Below are positions 43,469 to 50,663 of a stretch of DNA of 50,663 nt, piece by piece (within the stretch, counting starts at the first letter, position 1; the number at the start of each line of letters is the position of its first letter). A program made the translations under genes and the position numbers. The notes below the pieces were generated by a model, which saw only the letters and a list, made by a program, of their open reading frames with translations, ran no database searches and had not been told where the DNA came from. The DNA is from Sphingobium sp. D43FB (lineage in GTDB: Bacteria; Pseudomonadota; Alphaproteobacteria; Sphingomonadales; Sphingomonadaceae): NCBI RefSeq assembly GCF_002312805.1, contig NZ_NMUA01000029.1, positions 1 through 50,663 on the forward strand, given 5' to 3'.

Positions 43469-46057
43469 TCACGGCTGAACCGGACCTAATCTCTCGATGG
43501 CCACATCATCGATAAAGAGGCTACCCGATTGGCCATCATCCGTTTCCAGTTCGAGCCGCAGATCCTGGGCGGGACAACCAGCGTTGATCGCAAACGCGCC
43601 CTGCCCCTGTTTCCAATCGTCCCTTGCCGAATGCCAGCGCAATGCAATCGGTGTGATTGTCGCATCAGCGCCACCTGGATTGCAGGCGATAACCCATTGG
43701 GTGCTTGGTATCGTGGTGCTGCCGCCTTGTTGCATGAGCCGGAGTCGATATTGTCCCGGTTCAAGGACCAAGCCTTGAGCAAGAACAGTTCCGCGCGTCA
43801 TCCCACTGCTCGTAACCATTACGGCCTCCTGCCGCCAAGGCAGGTCAGGCTCGGCTATGAGGGCATGTGCGCCAGGCAGCGCTGGCGCACGCCAGGCCAG
43901 TGGCGGTCCTGCCGCCGACAAATCTTCGCTGCCAAGCGAAAACGCGCCATCGCCGAGCAAATGTGCGCCGTGGCTTTGCACCCATACAGCACGAACGGCG
44001 GCCCACTCGGCCCGATCGGCAAGTTTCCAGCGAATAAGCGCCGTTTCCGTTGGGGCAATCGGTGCGGTTGTGGCGTTGACGCCTCTCAGCACCGCCATGA
44101 TGGTCGGCAGTTGCGCTTGGCGCGCCATTGCATTGAAGAAGGCTTGACGCCAGCCAGGGCGGTCTGAAAGGGCCTCAACGATAGCCGCTCTGCCTCCTAG
44201 TGCCTGTGCTATCGCGACCAATCGATCCAGTTGGTGGTTAGATGCCCGGTTGAGGCGAAGCAGGGCATCGAGCCGCTGAACCGCCACATCAGAAGCACCA
44301 AAAGCCAAAGCGCGGTCAACCAGCCAATATTGGTTCACCGCCTCGCGCCATCCAAGGACAGCGCCCGCTTCGAGGAGCGCGTTGCCTCGAACAGTATCAC
44401 CGGTCTCGATCAGGCCGAGGCCGAGCGCTCTTAAGGCGACAGCGTCGAGGGGAGCAATTGCAAGGGCAGTGCGGGCGGACTCTATACCAGCTCCCGGTAG
44501 CCCCTGCCCAGCCGCCTTGTCAGCGCGCAAGGACCAGCCTTGCGCCAGCCAAGGCGCGGACACAGTGGCCCCGGCCCCATCGCCTGCCAGCAGTTGATGA
44601 CGCGCCCATTGGGTGGCTACGATCTGCCAACCTAAAAGCGATGCAAAAGCAAAAATCAGCGTCCGTGCAACCGGGCCTGCATTTCGATCTTTCCCTTCCT
44701 GCTGGCTGCTATTGTTGCGAACCAACAGACCAAGCAAAAGCGCCGCCAGAACCGCGATTGAGGTCATCCGCAAAGGATAATCAACCACCGAGCCGACCAC
44801 CATCAGCAGGAAGGCGAAGCCGGCAGCCAGACTGAATGCCCGGCGCCAGCTTGTCTGCGCCTTGCGCATTCCCGCGATTACCGAGAAGAGGATGAGAGCC
44901 AGAACAAGACCCAGAATGACGAGGCCAGGCAGTCCTGCTTCCAGGGCCAGTTCCAGATAATCATTATGCGCATTGTTGACGCGAAGCAGACCGACCTGTT
45001 CGAGAGGTTCAACGGTTGGATAAATCGTGCGAAAGCTGCCGAGGCCCGTGCCAGCGGGAAAGCTGTGATCGATCGCCAAAAGCGTATTCGACCAGTAATC
45101 CTGCCTCTGGTCCTCAGCGACCGTGGCGAAGCGCGCCAGCGTATGCTGTACGACGGGCGTGGGCAGCAACCCGACACCGACCACGGCCAGTCCAATCAGC
45201 AGCTTTGGCCAATGACCGGTTGTAGCCCTGCCGAGATAGGCAACGGCCGCCGCACCCAGGATCGCGACGGGCAGCAGCGTTATGCCGGTGCGCGACGTTG
45301 TCGCCAGAATAGCGCCGGCGAGCAGCGTTGCCAGAAGGAACAACAGGAGACCAGCGCGCGTACCATCCGCGCCCTTCCGCATGCGGTCGGGCAGAACGAC
45401 GCCGGGGATCGCCGCCAACACCAGCGCCACCAACAGGAATGTAGCCTGGTGATTACGATTGATGAACAGGCCAACCCCTATGCCTCGATGCGCGGTATCA
45501 AAGAGATAGATAGGACTAGCGGCTCCAGCCCCGAACTGGATTATACCCAATATGGCGCTGCCAATGGCGACCAGAAGTGCCAAGCGGATGAGGCGTATGG
45601 CGTCTTCGCGCGACATGGCGGCAGCGCTAAGAAACATCGCGATTGGGGCGACGCAGGCAAGGAGGGCTGCCCAGGTGAGGCCCGGCGTCAGACTGAGGGG
45701 ATGCCATGCATCGTGCCACCCCATGATCTCGTAAAAGGCAAGTGGGATGGCGCGCCCAGGCAGGTCATGCCAGATCCCAGGGGGCAACGGCATGATTTGG
45801 CACAGGATAAACAGGACCCAAGCCAAGGCCAGGGCGCAACCGAACTTGAACGATATGGGCCTGCCAGCCCATCTGAAACGGGCAAGCTCGATGGCTAGAA
45901 GGCAAAGGCCTGCCAAGGCAATGAAAGCCGTTACGAGGGGATAACTTCTGCCACCCCCACCTACCACTAATGCAAGCAGAAGAAACAGCGGTGCCGCTCT
46001 GCCGTAAAGGCTGCTGCCCAAAAAGTGCAACGACCGCGTCAAGGTATCAAATTTCAT
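43469..46057 (-). CDS. wzy: O-antigen-ligase/polymerase family protein (Wzy type) with C-terminal extension
   Basis: About 862 residues from ATG 46057 (46105 is a possible earlier start). The first 430 residues are a dozen membrane helices of the Wzy/WaaL family; the conserved periplasmic loop is visible (LFINRNHQATF, GTGLGSFRTIYP, AHNDYLELALEAGLPGL), including the His-Asn-x-Tyr block. The middle part has helical TPR-like repeats (AIAPLDAVALRALGLGLIE). The last 120 residues look like a beta-sandwich (LEPGQYRLRLMQQGGS, ending SGSLFIDDVAIERLG), similar to carbohydrate-binding jelly rolls. It is likely to polymerise the repeat units delivered for Wza/Wzc export; ligase activity is an alternative. 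Confidence 0.85.
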   Translation of the reverse strand: MKFDTLTRSLHFLGSSLYGRAAPLFLLLALVVGGGGRSYPLVTAFIALAGLCLLAIELARFRWAGRPISFKFGCALALAWVLFILCQIMPLPPGIWHDLPGRAIPLAFYEIMGWHDAWHPLSLTPGLTWAALLACVAPIAMFLSAAAMSREDAIRLIRLALLVAIGSAILGIIQFGAGAASPIYLFDTAHRGIGVGLFINRNHQATFLLVALVLAAIPGVVLPDRMRKGADGTRAGLLLFLLATLLAGAILATTSRTGITLLPVAILGAAAVAYLGRATTGHWPKLLIGLAVVGVGLLPTPVVQHTLARFATVAEDQRQDYWSNTLLAIDHSFPAGTGLGSFRTIYPTVEPLEQVGLLRVNNAHNDYLELALEAGLPGLVILGLVLALILFSVIAGMRKAQTSWRRAFSLAAGFAFLLMVVGSVVDYPLRMTSIAVLAALLLGLLVRNNSSQQEGKDRNAGPVARTLIFAFASLLGWQIVATQWARHQLLAGDGAGATVSAPWLAQGWSLRADKAAGQGLPGAGIESARTALAIAPLDAVALRALGLGLIETGDTVRGNALLEAGAVLGWREAVNQYWLVDRALAFGASDVAVQRLDALLRLNRASNHQLDRLVAIAQALGGRAAIVEALSDRPGWRQAFFNAMARQAQLPTIMAVLRGVNATTAPIAPTETALIRWKLADRAEWAAVRAVWVQSHGAHLLGDGAFSLGSEDLSAAGPPLAWRAPALPGAHALIAEPDLPWRQEAVMVTSSGMTRGTVLAQGLVLEPGQYRLRLMQQGGSTTIPSTQWVIACNPGGADATITPIALRWHSARDDWKQGQGAFAINAGCPAQDLRLELETDDGQSGSLFIDDVAIERLGPVQP

Positions 46058-46216
46058 GAGCCTAAAGCCACCGTTGCCGAGTTGGCCTACAAAGCCATCA
46101 GCCATTCAGCACGCTCAGCAATCACGTTAAGGCCATTGCTGGAAGGATGCCGCCGCAAAGAGGAGCGACACCGGAATCAAATTAGCGATAGAAGCAGCAC
46201 AACAGACAATAATAAA

Positions 46217-46245
46217 CCCTGGCTATTGCATACCAATAGCCAGGG
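46217..46245 (-). terminator. Rho-independent terminator of the small exported-protein gene
   Basis: A perfect 12-bp stem (CCCTGGCTATTG with CAATAGCCAGGG) and a 5-base loop, followed on the leftward strand by TTTATTATTGT. It lies about 30 bases behind the stop of the gene at 46278 and separates it from wzy. Confidence 0.85.
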
Positions 46246-46277
46246 CATGCCACAGCTGCACCCTATGGCAATATCAA

Positions 46278-46574
46278 TCAGTTAGGGCTGGCGTCATCAT
46301 CATCGCCACCCGATGCGACGAGCGCGATCAGGCCACCGGCAGCAAGCACACCGCCACCGATCAGCAATCCCTTCTTGGGACCGGCTTTTGCAACGCCAGA
46401 AGACGAACCTGCGTCCGAACCACCCTGCGCGACAGCGGCATCGCCGCCCATGGCGGCGGGCGCAGCAGCGGTCGACAAGGCAAGGAATGCCGGGCGCGTG
46501 TCACGGGCCTGAGCCGAAATCGCAGAGCCAAAGGCAACCGCGACAGCGGCAACGCCAAGAAAGATTTTCTTCAT
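46278..46574 (-). CDS. Small exported protein with acidic tail
   Basis: 98 residues: a signal peptide (KKIFLGVAAVAVAFGSAISAQA), an Ala/Gly/Ser-rich middle (GGDAAVAQGGSDAGSSSG), one hydrophobic helix (GLLIGGGVLAAGGLIALVA) and the tail SGGDDDDASPN. I know short proteins of this layout near surface-polysaccharide genes in sphingomonads, without assigned function. It is a monocistronic unit with its own terminator, and a 19-bp element 70 bp upstream is shared with galU. It may be abundantly expressed; that is inference from the strong terminator and separate promoter. Confidence 0.7.
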   Translation of the reverse strand: MKKIFLGVAAVAVAFGSAISAQARDTRPAFLALSTAAAPAAMGGDAAVAQGGSDAGSSSGVAKAGPKKGLLIGGGVLAAGGLIALVASGGDDDDASPN

Positions 46575-46643
46575 GTGCTTCTCGCTCCCAATATCGATTG
46601 CCTTTGATCAGAAAGGCCTTCTACGCTCTTTCCTATGACATTG

Positions 46644-46662
46644 CTGCATCGCAAGGTCAACA
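46644..46662 (-). promoter_or_regulatory. 19-bp element upstream of the small exported-protein gene
   Basis: On the leftward strand TGTTGACCTTGCGATGCAG, 70 bp before the start at 46574, differing in one base from the element before galU. Here it continues into CAATG, giving the palindrome TTGCGATGCAGCAA (46641-46654). Confidence 0.5.
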
Positions 46663-46818
46663 GGGATGAACCTGTGATAGCCAAAGGCATTTCGTGTCGC
46701 ACGTCGCATTTTACAGCGACATGATAGCAATGACCAGCCAGTTACGGCTCGATCAGGTGCGGTCAAAGTCTTCCACACACCGCGATTCGCAAGCCATTGG
46801 CAAGGCTGCGGCGCTCGA

Positions 46819-47592
46819 CTATGCCATGGATACCGAGATCAGTTCCTGCTTGTCACCTTCGAGGTAGATGGCAGTCAAAATGCCTGTGCGATAGGCACCT
46901 GTGTCGATCCCGATGCGATTATCCCGAAGCTGGACGTCGGTTTCGATACTATGGCCATGAACGATGACTGCGCCATGATGGCGTGGATCAGCAAGAAAAT
47001 CATCGCGAATCCATAAAAGATCCTCCCGAGTCTGACGGCGCAAAGCCACCCCCGGACGCACACCGGCATGACAGAAAAAATAATCACCCGAACGTGCTGT
47101 CAGCGGCAAACGCCGTATCCATTCTATATAAAGAGCAGGAATGGCTGACCGCACCTCGCGTAAATAAAGCCGCAGATCATCTCCTGCCCCTGGAGGTGCC
47201 AGCCCAAAGCTTTCTAGCGTTTGTGCGCCACCAAAGCGCAGCCAGCCCTCGAGCACTTCGAGATTGCCATCGATCGACTGGAGCAGCGCCTCCTCATGAT
47301 TGCCCTGCAGCACGAGAATGCGGCTCGTCTTGCGCTGTAGATCATGCAGGTATTTGAGCACTTGCGCGCTTTGCGGTCCGCGATCGATAAGGTCGCCCAG
47401 AAAGAGCATATGCAGGGATTTGGCTGGGGGAAGCGCACCATTATGCTCGCCGATACGCTCGATCAATTTCTGAAGGAGATCGAACCGGCCATGCACATCC
47501 CCTACGGCATAAATGCGCTCACCGGCATCTGTACTTGGCAATTGAATAATTCCCGATATAGCGTCATTTGAACGAGGGGGCGTGAGCGGCAT
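46819..47592 (-). CDS. PPP-family metallophosphatase (second copy)
   Basis: 257 residues with the three metal-binding blocks GDVHGRFDLLQKL, GDLIDRGPQSAQVL and GNHEEALLQ, and the end blocks HAGVRPGVA and HGHSIETDVQL, RIGIDTGAY. Very similar over its whole length to the protein at 33163-33966, including the GDLIDRGPQSAQVL stretch, so the two are paralogues. It is divergent to pssD, 300 bp away. Phosphoprotein targets within the exopolysaccharide machinery are possible but not shown. Confidence 0.85.
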   Translation of the reverse strand: MPLTPPRSNDAISGIIQLPSTDAGERIYAVGDVHGRFDLLQKLIERIGEHNGALPPAKSLHMLFLGDLIDRGPQSAQVLKYLHDLQRKTSRILVLQGNHEEALLQSIDGNLEVLEGWLRFGGAQTLESFGLAPPGAGDDLRLYLREVRSAIPALYIEWIRRLPLTARSGDYFFCHAGVRPGVALRRQTREDLLWIRDDFLADPRHHGAVIVHGHSIETDVQLRDNRIGIDTGAYRTGILTAIYLEGDKQELISVSMA

Positions 47593-47891
47593 CTATTCCC
47601 GGCACATATAAGAGGTCAATGGAGGCTTGCCACTTTGTCCATCATAGGTGCCTTGGACCCAGCTCCGATCGCAACCTGATGGATTTTGCGCAGGCTTTGG
47701 TCCATATATTTGATAGCGGTGGTGATGTCGGAAATCGGGGGACACAAGGCAGCATGCTGGCAGATGGAGACCATGGTCGCTTTGACACAGGCAGATCGAA
47801 CCGGACTGATCATACAGAACCGAGAGAGTGGCGTGTCGCGCGGTCTGAGCCAAACCTTTGCGTTCAAAATTCGCCCGTTGCCCACCAGCGT
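47593..47891. other. Divergent intergenic region before pssD
   Basis: About 300 bp that must hold the promoters of the phosphatase and of pssDE. A leftward frame (47616-47885) looks partly protein-like (SLRKIHQVAIGAGSKAP) but has no ribosome binding site; not called. Confidence 0.35.
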
Positions 47892-48341
47892 ATGAAACGG
47901 GCATTACTGGTGGCCTCGGCCGGCGGCCACTGGATCGAATTATGCCGTCTTGAAGCAGCATTCCGCCAATGGGACTGCCAGTTTGTAAGTACGGCAGGCA
48001 ATATGGCAGCGCCCCTCGGGACGAGGCCAGTGCTGCAGATCAAGGACAGTTCGCGCGATAATTATATCACGATGCTACGATCCATGACGCAGTTGCTCCG
48101 TGTCATTCGAGACTTTCGTCCTGATCTTGTCGTTTCGACCGGCGCTGCTCCTGGCGCGATCGCCCTGTTGATCGGGAAAGCTATTGGGGCGCGAACGATC
48201 TGGATCGACTCCATTGCCAATAGCGAGGAATTGTCGCTGTCTGGACGAGCTGTAAGATGGGTCGCTGATTTACGACTGACCCAATGGCCAGACCTTGCAG
48301 ACGATCGCAATGGCATCAGCTATTTCGGGCAGGTTCTGTGA
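47892..48341 (+). CDS. pssD: Glycosyltransferase subunit PssD (Alg14 type)
   Basis: Membrane-anchoring and acceptor-binding half of a two-part glycosyltransferase. Recognised by the start KRALLVASAGGHWIELCRLE (Gly-Gly-His motif), VVSTGAAPGAIALLIGK and RTIWIDSIANSEELSLSG. 149 residues, family length; the longer open frame upstream is noncoding. In Rhizobium the PssD-PssE pair adds glucuronic acid as the second sugar to the lipid-linked glucose made by the initiating transferase; the same step is probable here. The stop overlaps the pssE start (GTGA). Confidence 0.85.
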   Translation: MKRALLVASAGGHWIELCRLEAAFRQWDCQFVSTAGNMAAPLGTRPVLQIKDSSRDNYITMLRSMTQLLRVIRDFRPDLVVSTGAAPGAIALLIGKAIGARTIWIDSIANSEELSLSGRAVRWVADLRLTQWPDLADDRNGISYFGQVL

Positions 48342-48865
48342 TCCTTCTGTCTGTCGGCACGCAACTGCCATTTGATCGCCTTGTCAGCGCGGTGGACCGC
48401 TGGGCCGCGGAGCGGGACCGCGATGACATCGTCGCGCAGGTAGGGCCCGCCACCTATCAACCTACGAAGATCAAGACGTTTCCATTTGTGGACCACGACG
48501 CCTTCCGCAAGCTTCAGAGCGAGGCGACGCTCATGATCAGCCATGCTGGAATGGGTTCGATCATCACGGCTATGGAACTGGGCATCCCGATCATCATTCT
48601 CGCGCGCGATCACAGGCTTGGAGAGCACCGCAACGGACATCAAATGGCAACGTTGCGCCGGTTTCGCAATTATCCAGGCGTTTTCGCTGCTGAAGATGAA
48701 GCCCATTTGGCGCAATTGCTCGATCGCGCTGACACGCTAAGCGCCAGTCCACAATTGACGGCCGAGGCGCCCGAGAGCTTCATAGCCATGCTCAACGGCT
48801 ATATCGAACAGCCCCTGCCCGCCTCACGATTGAGTCTGGTACAGCGATGGCTGCGGGGCGCCTGA
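48338..48865 (+). CDS. pssE: Glycosyltransferase subunit PssE (Alg13 type)
   Basis: Catalytic half of the pair with PssD. GTG 48338 overlaps the pssD stop by four bases; it begins ILLSVGTQLPFDRLVSAVD, the usual Alg13 start. The nucleotide-sugar-binding block is ISHAGMGSIITAMELGIPII followed by LARDHRLGEHRNGHQ, typical of GT28-like C-domains. 175 residues, normal length. A short inverted repeat (CGCCGATAATCGGCG, 48879-48893 or so) follows and may end the transcript. Confidence 0.85.
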   Translation: MILLSVGTQLPFDRLVSAVDRWAAERDRDDIVAQVGPATYQPTKIKTFPFVDHDAFRKLQSEATLMISHAGMGSIITAMELGIPIIILARDHRLGEHRNGHQMATLRRFRNYPGVFAAEDEAHLAQLLDRADTLSASPQLTAEAPESFIAMLNGYIEQPLPASRLSLVQRWLRGA

Positions 48866-48898
48866 CGTATCAAGGAACCGCCGATAATCGGCGTGGTG

Positions 48899-49035
48899 TC
48901 AGATCGCTGCGTTGCGGTATGCGGCATCAATTTTTTTCTGCCCGGGGATGTGCAGCCCTACGTTCGTCATAATCGAGCGCCCGAAAAAGACGCCACCCTT
49001 CAGGCATTCGCACCATGGGACGTTTACAGCCCTTG
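48899..49035 (-). pseudogene. Possible 3' remnant of a leftward gene cut by IS66
   Basis: A leftward frame from the IS66 border to TGA 48899 reads CLKGGVFFGRSIMTNVGL, then HIPGQKKIDAAYRNAAI. The upstream part would have been displaced by the element. 45 codons only, no family recognised; chance is possible. Confidence 0.25.
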
Positions 49036-49121
49036 GTACGCCTCCGTTGAGAGTCGCCTTCCCCCGGGCGTGATGGACCGCTCTTAAGTTCGCTCTTGAG
49101 AGTGATCGTAGGAGCGGTTTT

Positions 49122-49481
49122 GTGGGTCAGATCACGGTTTTCGGCGGGCCTGAGCGTCGGCGGCGCTGGCATGAGGACGAGCGGGCGAAGATTCTGTCCG
49201 AGGCCTTTTCTCCTGGCGCCTGCGTGGCGCGTGTAGCTCGCCAGCATGATGTATCGACGGCGCTGATTTACACTTGGCGCCGCAAGGCTGAAGTGCAGGC
49301 CGCTGCGGCGCCGGCGGAGGTCGCCTTCGTCGAAGCCGTCGTGCTTGACGACGCAGACGGCAACCCGTTGCCATCGGCGCCAGCTGTTGTGGTGGATTTG
49401 CCTGGCGGGCGCCGCGTGAACATCTTCGCTTCGGCGCCGCCCGATGTGGCCGCCGCTGTTCTGAAGGCGCTGATCCGATGA
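49122..49481 (+). CDS. tnpA: IS66 accessory protein TnpA
   Basis: Small DNA-binding protein of IS66 elements, needed for transposition. The N-terminal helix-turn-helix is seen in RRRRWHEDERAKILSEAFSP and VARQHDVSTALIYTWRRKAE; the C-terminal part ends in VLKALIR. 119 residues, starting with GTG 49122 behind AGGAGCGG. Overlaps tnpB by ATGA. Confidence 0.9.
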   Translation: MGQITVFGGPERRRRWHEDERAKILSEAFSPGACVARVARQHDVSTALIYTWRRKAEVQAAAAPAEVAFVEAVVLDDADGNPLPSAPAVVVDLPGGRRVNIFASAPPDVAAAVLKALIR

Positions 49482-49825
49482 TCCCGGTCCCGAGCGGCGG
49501 TAAGGTCTGGCTCGCGCTGGGGCATACAGACATGCGCCGGGGAATGAGGTCGCTGGCCTTGCAGGTTCAGCAGTCGCTTAACAAGGACGTCCATGCAGGC
49601 GACCTGTATGTCTTCCGAGGTCGGAGCGGGTCGCTTTGCAAAATTCTGTGGCATGACGGCCTCGGGATGTCATTGTATTCAAAGCGCTTGGAAAAGGGGC
49701 GTTTTGTGTGGCCCGCAGCAAAGGACGGGACGGTTGCGATATCTGCTTCCGCAATGGCTTGCCTGCTCGAGGGCATAGACTGGCGTAATCCCCTGGAGAC
49801 CTGTCGCCCGACACAGGTCGGCTGA
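49478..49825 (+). CDS. tnpB: IS66 accessory protein TnpB (Orf2)
   Basis: 115 residues. The family blocks VWLALGHTDMRRGMRSLAL, DLYVFRGRSGSLCKILWHDG and SLYSKRLEKGRFVWP are complete, so the gene is intact. It is translationally coupled to tnpA. Its biochemical role is unknown. A 132-bp gap with inverted bases (AAGGTGC ... GCACCTT) separates it from tnpC. Confidence 0.92.
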   Translation: MIPVPSGGKVWLALGHTDMRRGMRSLALQVQQSLNKDVHAGDLYVFRGRSGSLCKILWHDGLGMSLYSKRLEKGRFVWPAAKDGTVAISASAMACLLEGIDWRNPLETCRPTQVG

Positions 49826-49957
49826 TCCCCAGCGTCAATCAAGGTGCGGGAACTCCCGCCTGTTCGGGCTGTCAACGGGCACCTTGGCGGGACAAAATAT
49901 GCGGGGAAACTGGCTTAAAACCTAGGGTTTACGGCAGGTTCGTGCTACAGAAACAGC

Positions 49958-50663
49958 ATGGCCGCAAGCGACCCATCCGACGAGATCCTCCAGCTTCGCG
50001 CTGAGGTTGCCGCCGTTCGGGAGCGGGCCGACCAGGCTCAGGTGAAGCTGTTCGTAGCCGAGGCCGAGGTCGCCAAGGTTTGGGCAATTAACGCTGATCT
50101 GCTGGCCCGCAACGCCCACCCCGAGCTAATGAACGAGGCGATGCGCCGCGACAAATACGGCGCGAGTTCCGAGCGCAGTCGGCGCCTGCTCAATCAGCTC
50201 GAACTCACCTTCGAGGAACTCGAGGCCAATGCCAGCGAGGCCGAACGGCTTGGCCAAATTGCGGCCGACAAGACCACCACGGTTGCAGCGTTCACCCGCA
50301 AGCGGTCCACCCGCCGCGACTTCCCGGCCGACGTACCGCGCGAGAAGGTCATCATCCCAGCGCCAGAGCTGTGCCCGTGCTGCGGCTCGGACGATCTGAG
50401 CCATCTTCCCCCGGTGATCACCGAAACGCTCGAGAGAGTTCCCGCTCGCCACAAGGTGGTCCAGACGGTCCGGGAAAAGGTCTCGTGCCGTAAGTGCGAG
50501 AAGATCAGCCAGCCACCAGCGCCCTTCCACGTGACACCGCGCGGGATGTTCGGGCCGCACTTCCTGGCAAACCTGGCCTTCCAGAAGTACGGTCTGCACC
50601 AGCCCCTCAATAGCCAGCGTGATCGGCTCGAGGCCGAAGGCATCCCCTTGAGCCTCTCGACGC
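49958..50663 (+). CDS. tnpC: IS66 transposase TnpC, N-terminal part (cut by window end)
   Basis: Starts at ATG 49958 (MAASDPSDEILQLRAEVAAV) and is open to the last base. N-terminal leucine-zipper-like coiled coil, then KYGASSERSRRLL, a Cys-rich zinc ribbon (CPCCGSDDL and CRKCEK) and HFLANLAFQKYGLHQPLN. The catalytic part lies beyond the window. The last 16 bases equal the beginning of the left-hand tnpC remnant at 2560. Confidence 0.92.
   Translation, partial: MAASDPSDEILQLRAEVAAVRERADQAQVKLFVAEAEVAKVWAINADLLARNAHPELMNEAMRRDKYGASSERSRRLLNQLELTFEELEANASEAERLGQIAADKTTTVAAFTRKRSTRRDFPADVPREKVIIPAPELCPCCGSDDLSHLPPVITETLERVPARHKVVQTVREKVSCRKCEKISQPPAPFHVTPRGMFGPHFLANLAFQKYGLHQPLNSQRDRLEAEGIPLSLST

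Larger units (their letters stand above)
49036..50663 (+). mobile_element. IS66-family element, 5' part (runs off the window)
   Basis: Left terminus GTACGCCTCCGTT at 49036, then tnpA, tnpB and the first 235 codons of tnpC. The terminus pairs with the one at 1537 of the left-hand remnant (11 of 13). Orientation is opposite to the left remnant. Confidence 0.85.

Noticed and set aside
47616..47885. 89-codon leftward frame between phosphatase and pssD
   Set aside because: Partly protein-like, but no start signal and it fills the only space available for the two divergent promoters.
1..50663. CRISPR array, integron attC sites, rRNA operon
   Set aside because: No regularly spaced repeats, integrase gene or rRNA blocks were seen on reading both strands.

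Overview
The window looks like DNA of a sphingomonad (Alphaproteobacteria, Sphingomonadales: Sphingobium, Sphingomonas or Novosphingobium type). This is inferred from the GC-rich codon use, the F-type tra gene fragments of the kind carried on sphingomonad plasmids, the DUF3857 and Rap1a/Tai-like proteins, and the exopolysaccharide gene content. No rRNA, tRNA or CRISPR array is visible, and the replicon (chromosome, chromid or plasmid) cannot be decided.

Left part (1-11,800) is a scrap yard of mobile and broken DNA. It holds an IS5-type transposase end that interrupts an unknown gene, a DUF3857 gene fragment cut by an IS66 end, the 3' part of an IS66 tnpC, one apparently intact exported S9 peptidase, a truncated RES-domain toxin, and a collapsed F-type conjugation operon. 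In that operon traN, an S26-peptidase traF, traH and traG survive in the usual order but lack internal pieces. A small membrane-protein gene and IS630 and IS3 crumbs close the section.

Middle part (11,847-30,700) is a biofilm and c-di-GMP region. It starts with a PilZ protein and a methyltransferase in AT-rich surroundings. A leftward cellulose operon follows, in transcription order bcsR-like, bcsQ, a fused bcsAB, bcsC, bcsD, bcsZ, with every junction overlapping. Behind it come a FixJ-type response regulator with a MASE1-type sensor kinase, one complete flagellin gene followed by a PilZ gene, and a membrane diguanylate cyclase with GGEEF and an RxxD inhibitory site. A 29-residue membrane peptide gene, too short for usual gene finders, lies at 30,605-30,694.

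Right part (31,500-48,900) is a Wzx/Wzy-type exopolysaccharide locus: galU, an initiating sugar-phosphate transferase with a 2-bp frameshift, an FkbH-like HAD protein behind two small membrane proteins, a SleB-type wall hydrolase, a Rap1a/Tai-like protein, wzc, wza, a wzy/ligase with a C-terminal jelly-roll-like domain, a small exported protein, and pssD/pssE. Two paralogous PPP-type phosphatases lie at its two sides. No flippase and few glycosyltransferases are present, so the locus is incomplete here. An almost identical 19-bp element stands upstream of galU and of the small exported-protein gene.

The window ends inside a second IS66 (tnpA, tnpB, 5' part of tnpC), inverted relative to the left copy. 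The last 16 bases are the first 16 of the left tnpC fragment, so the window stops where the repeat begins.
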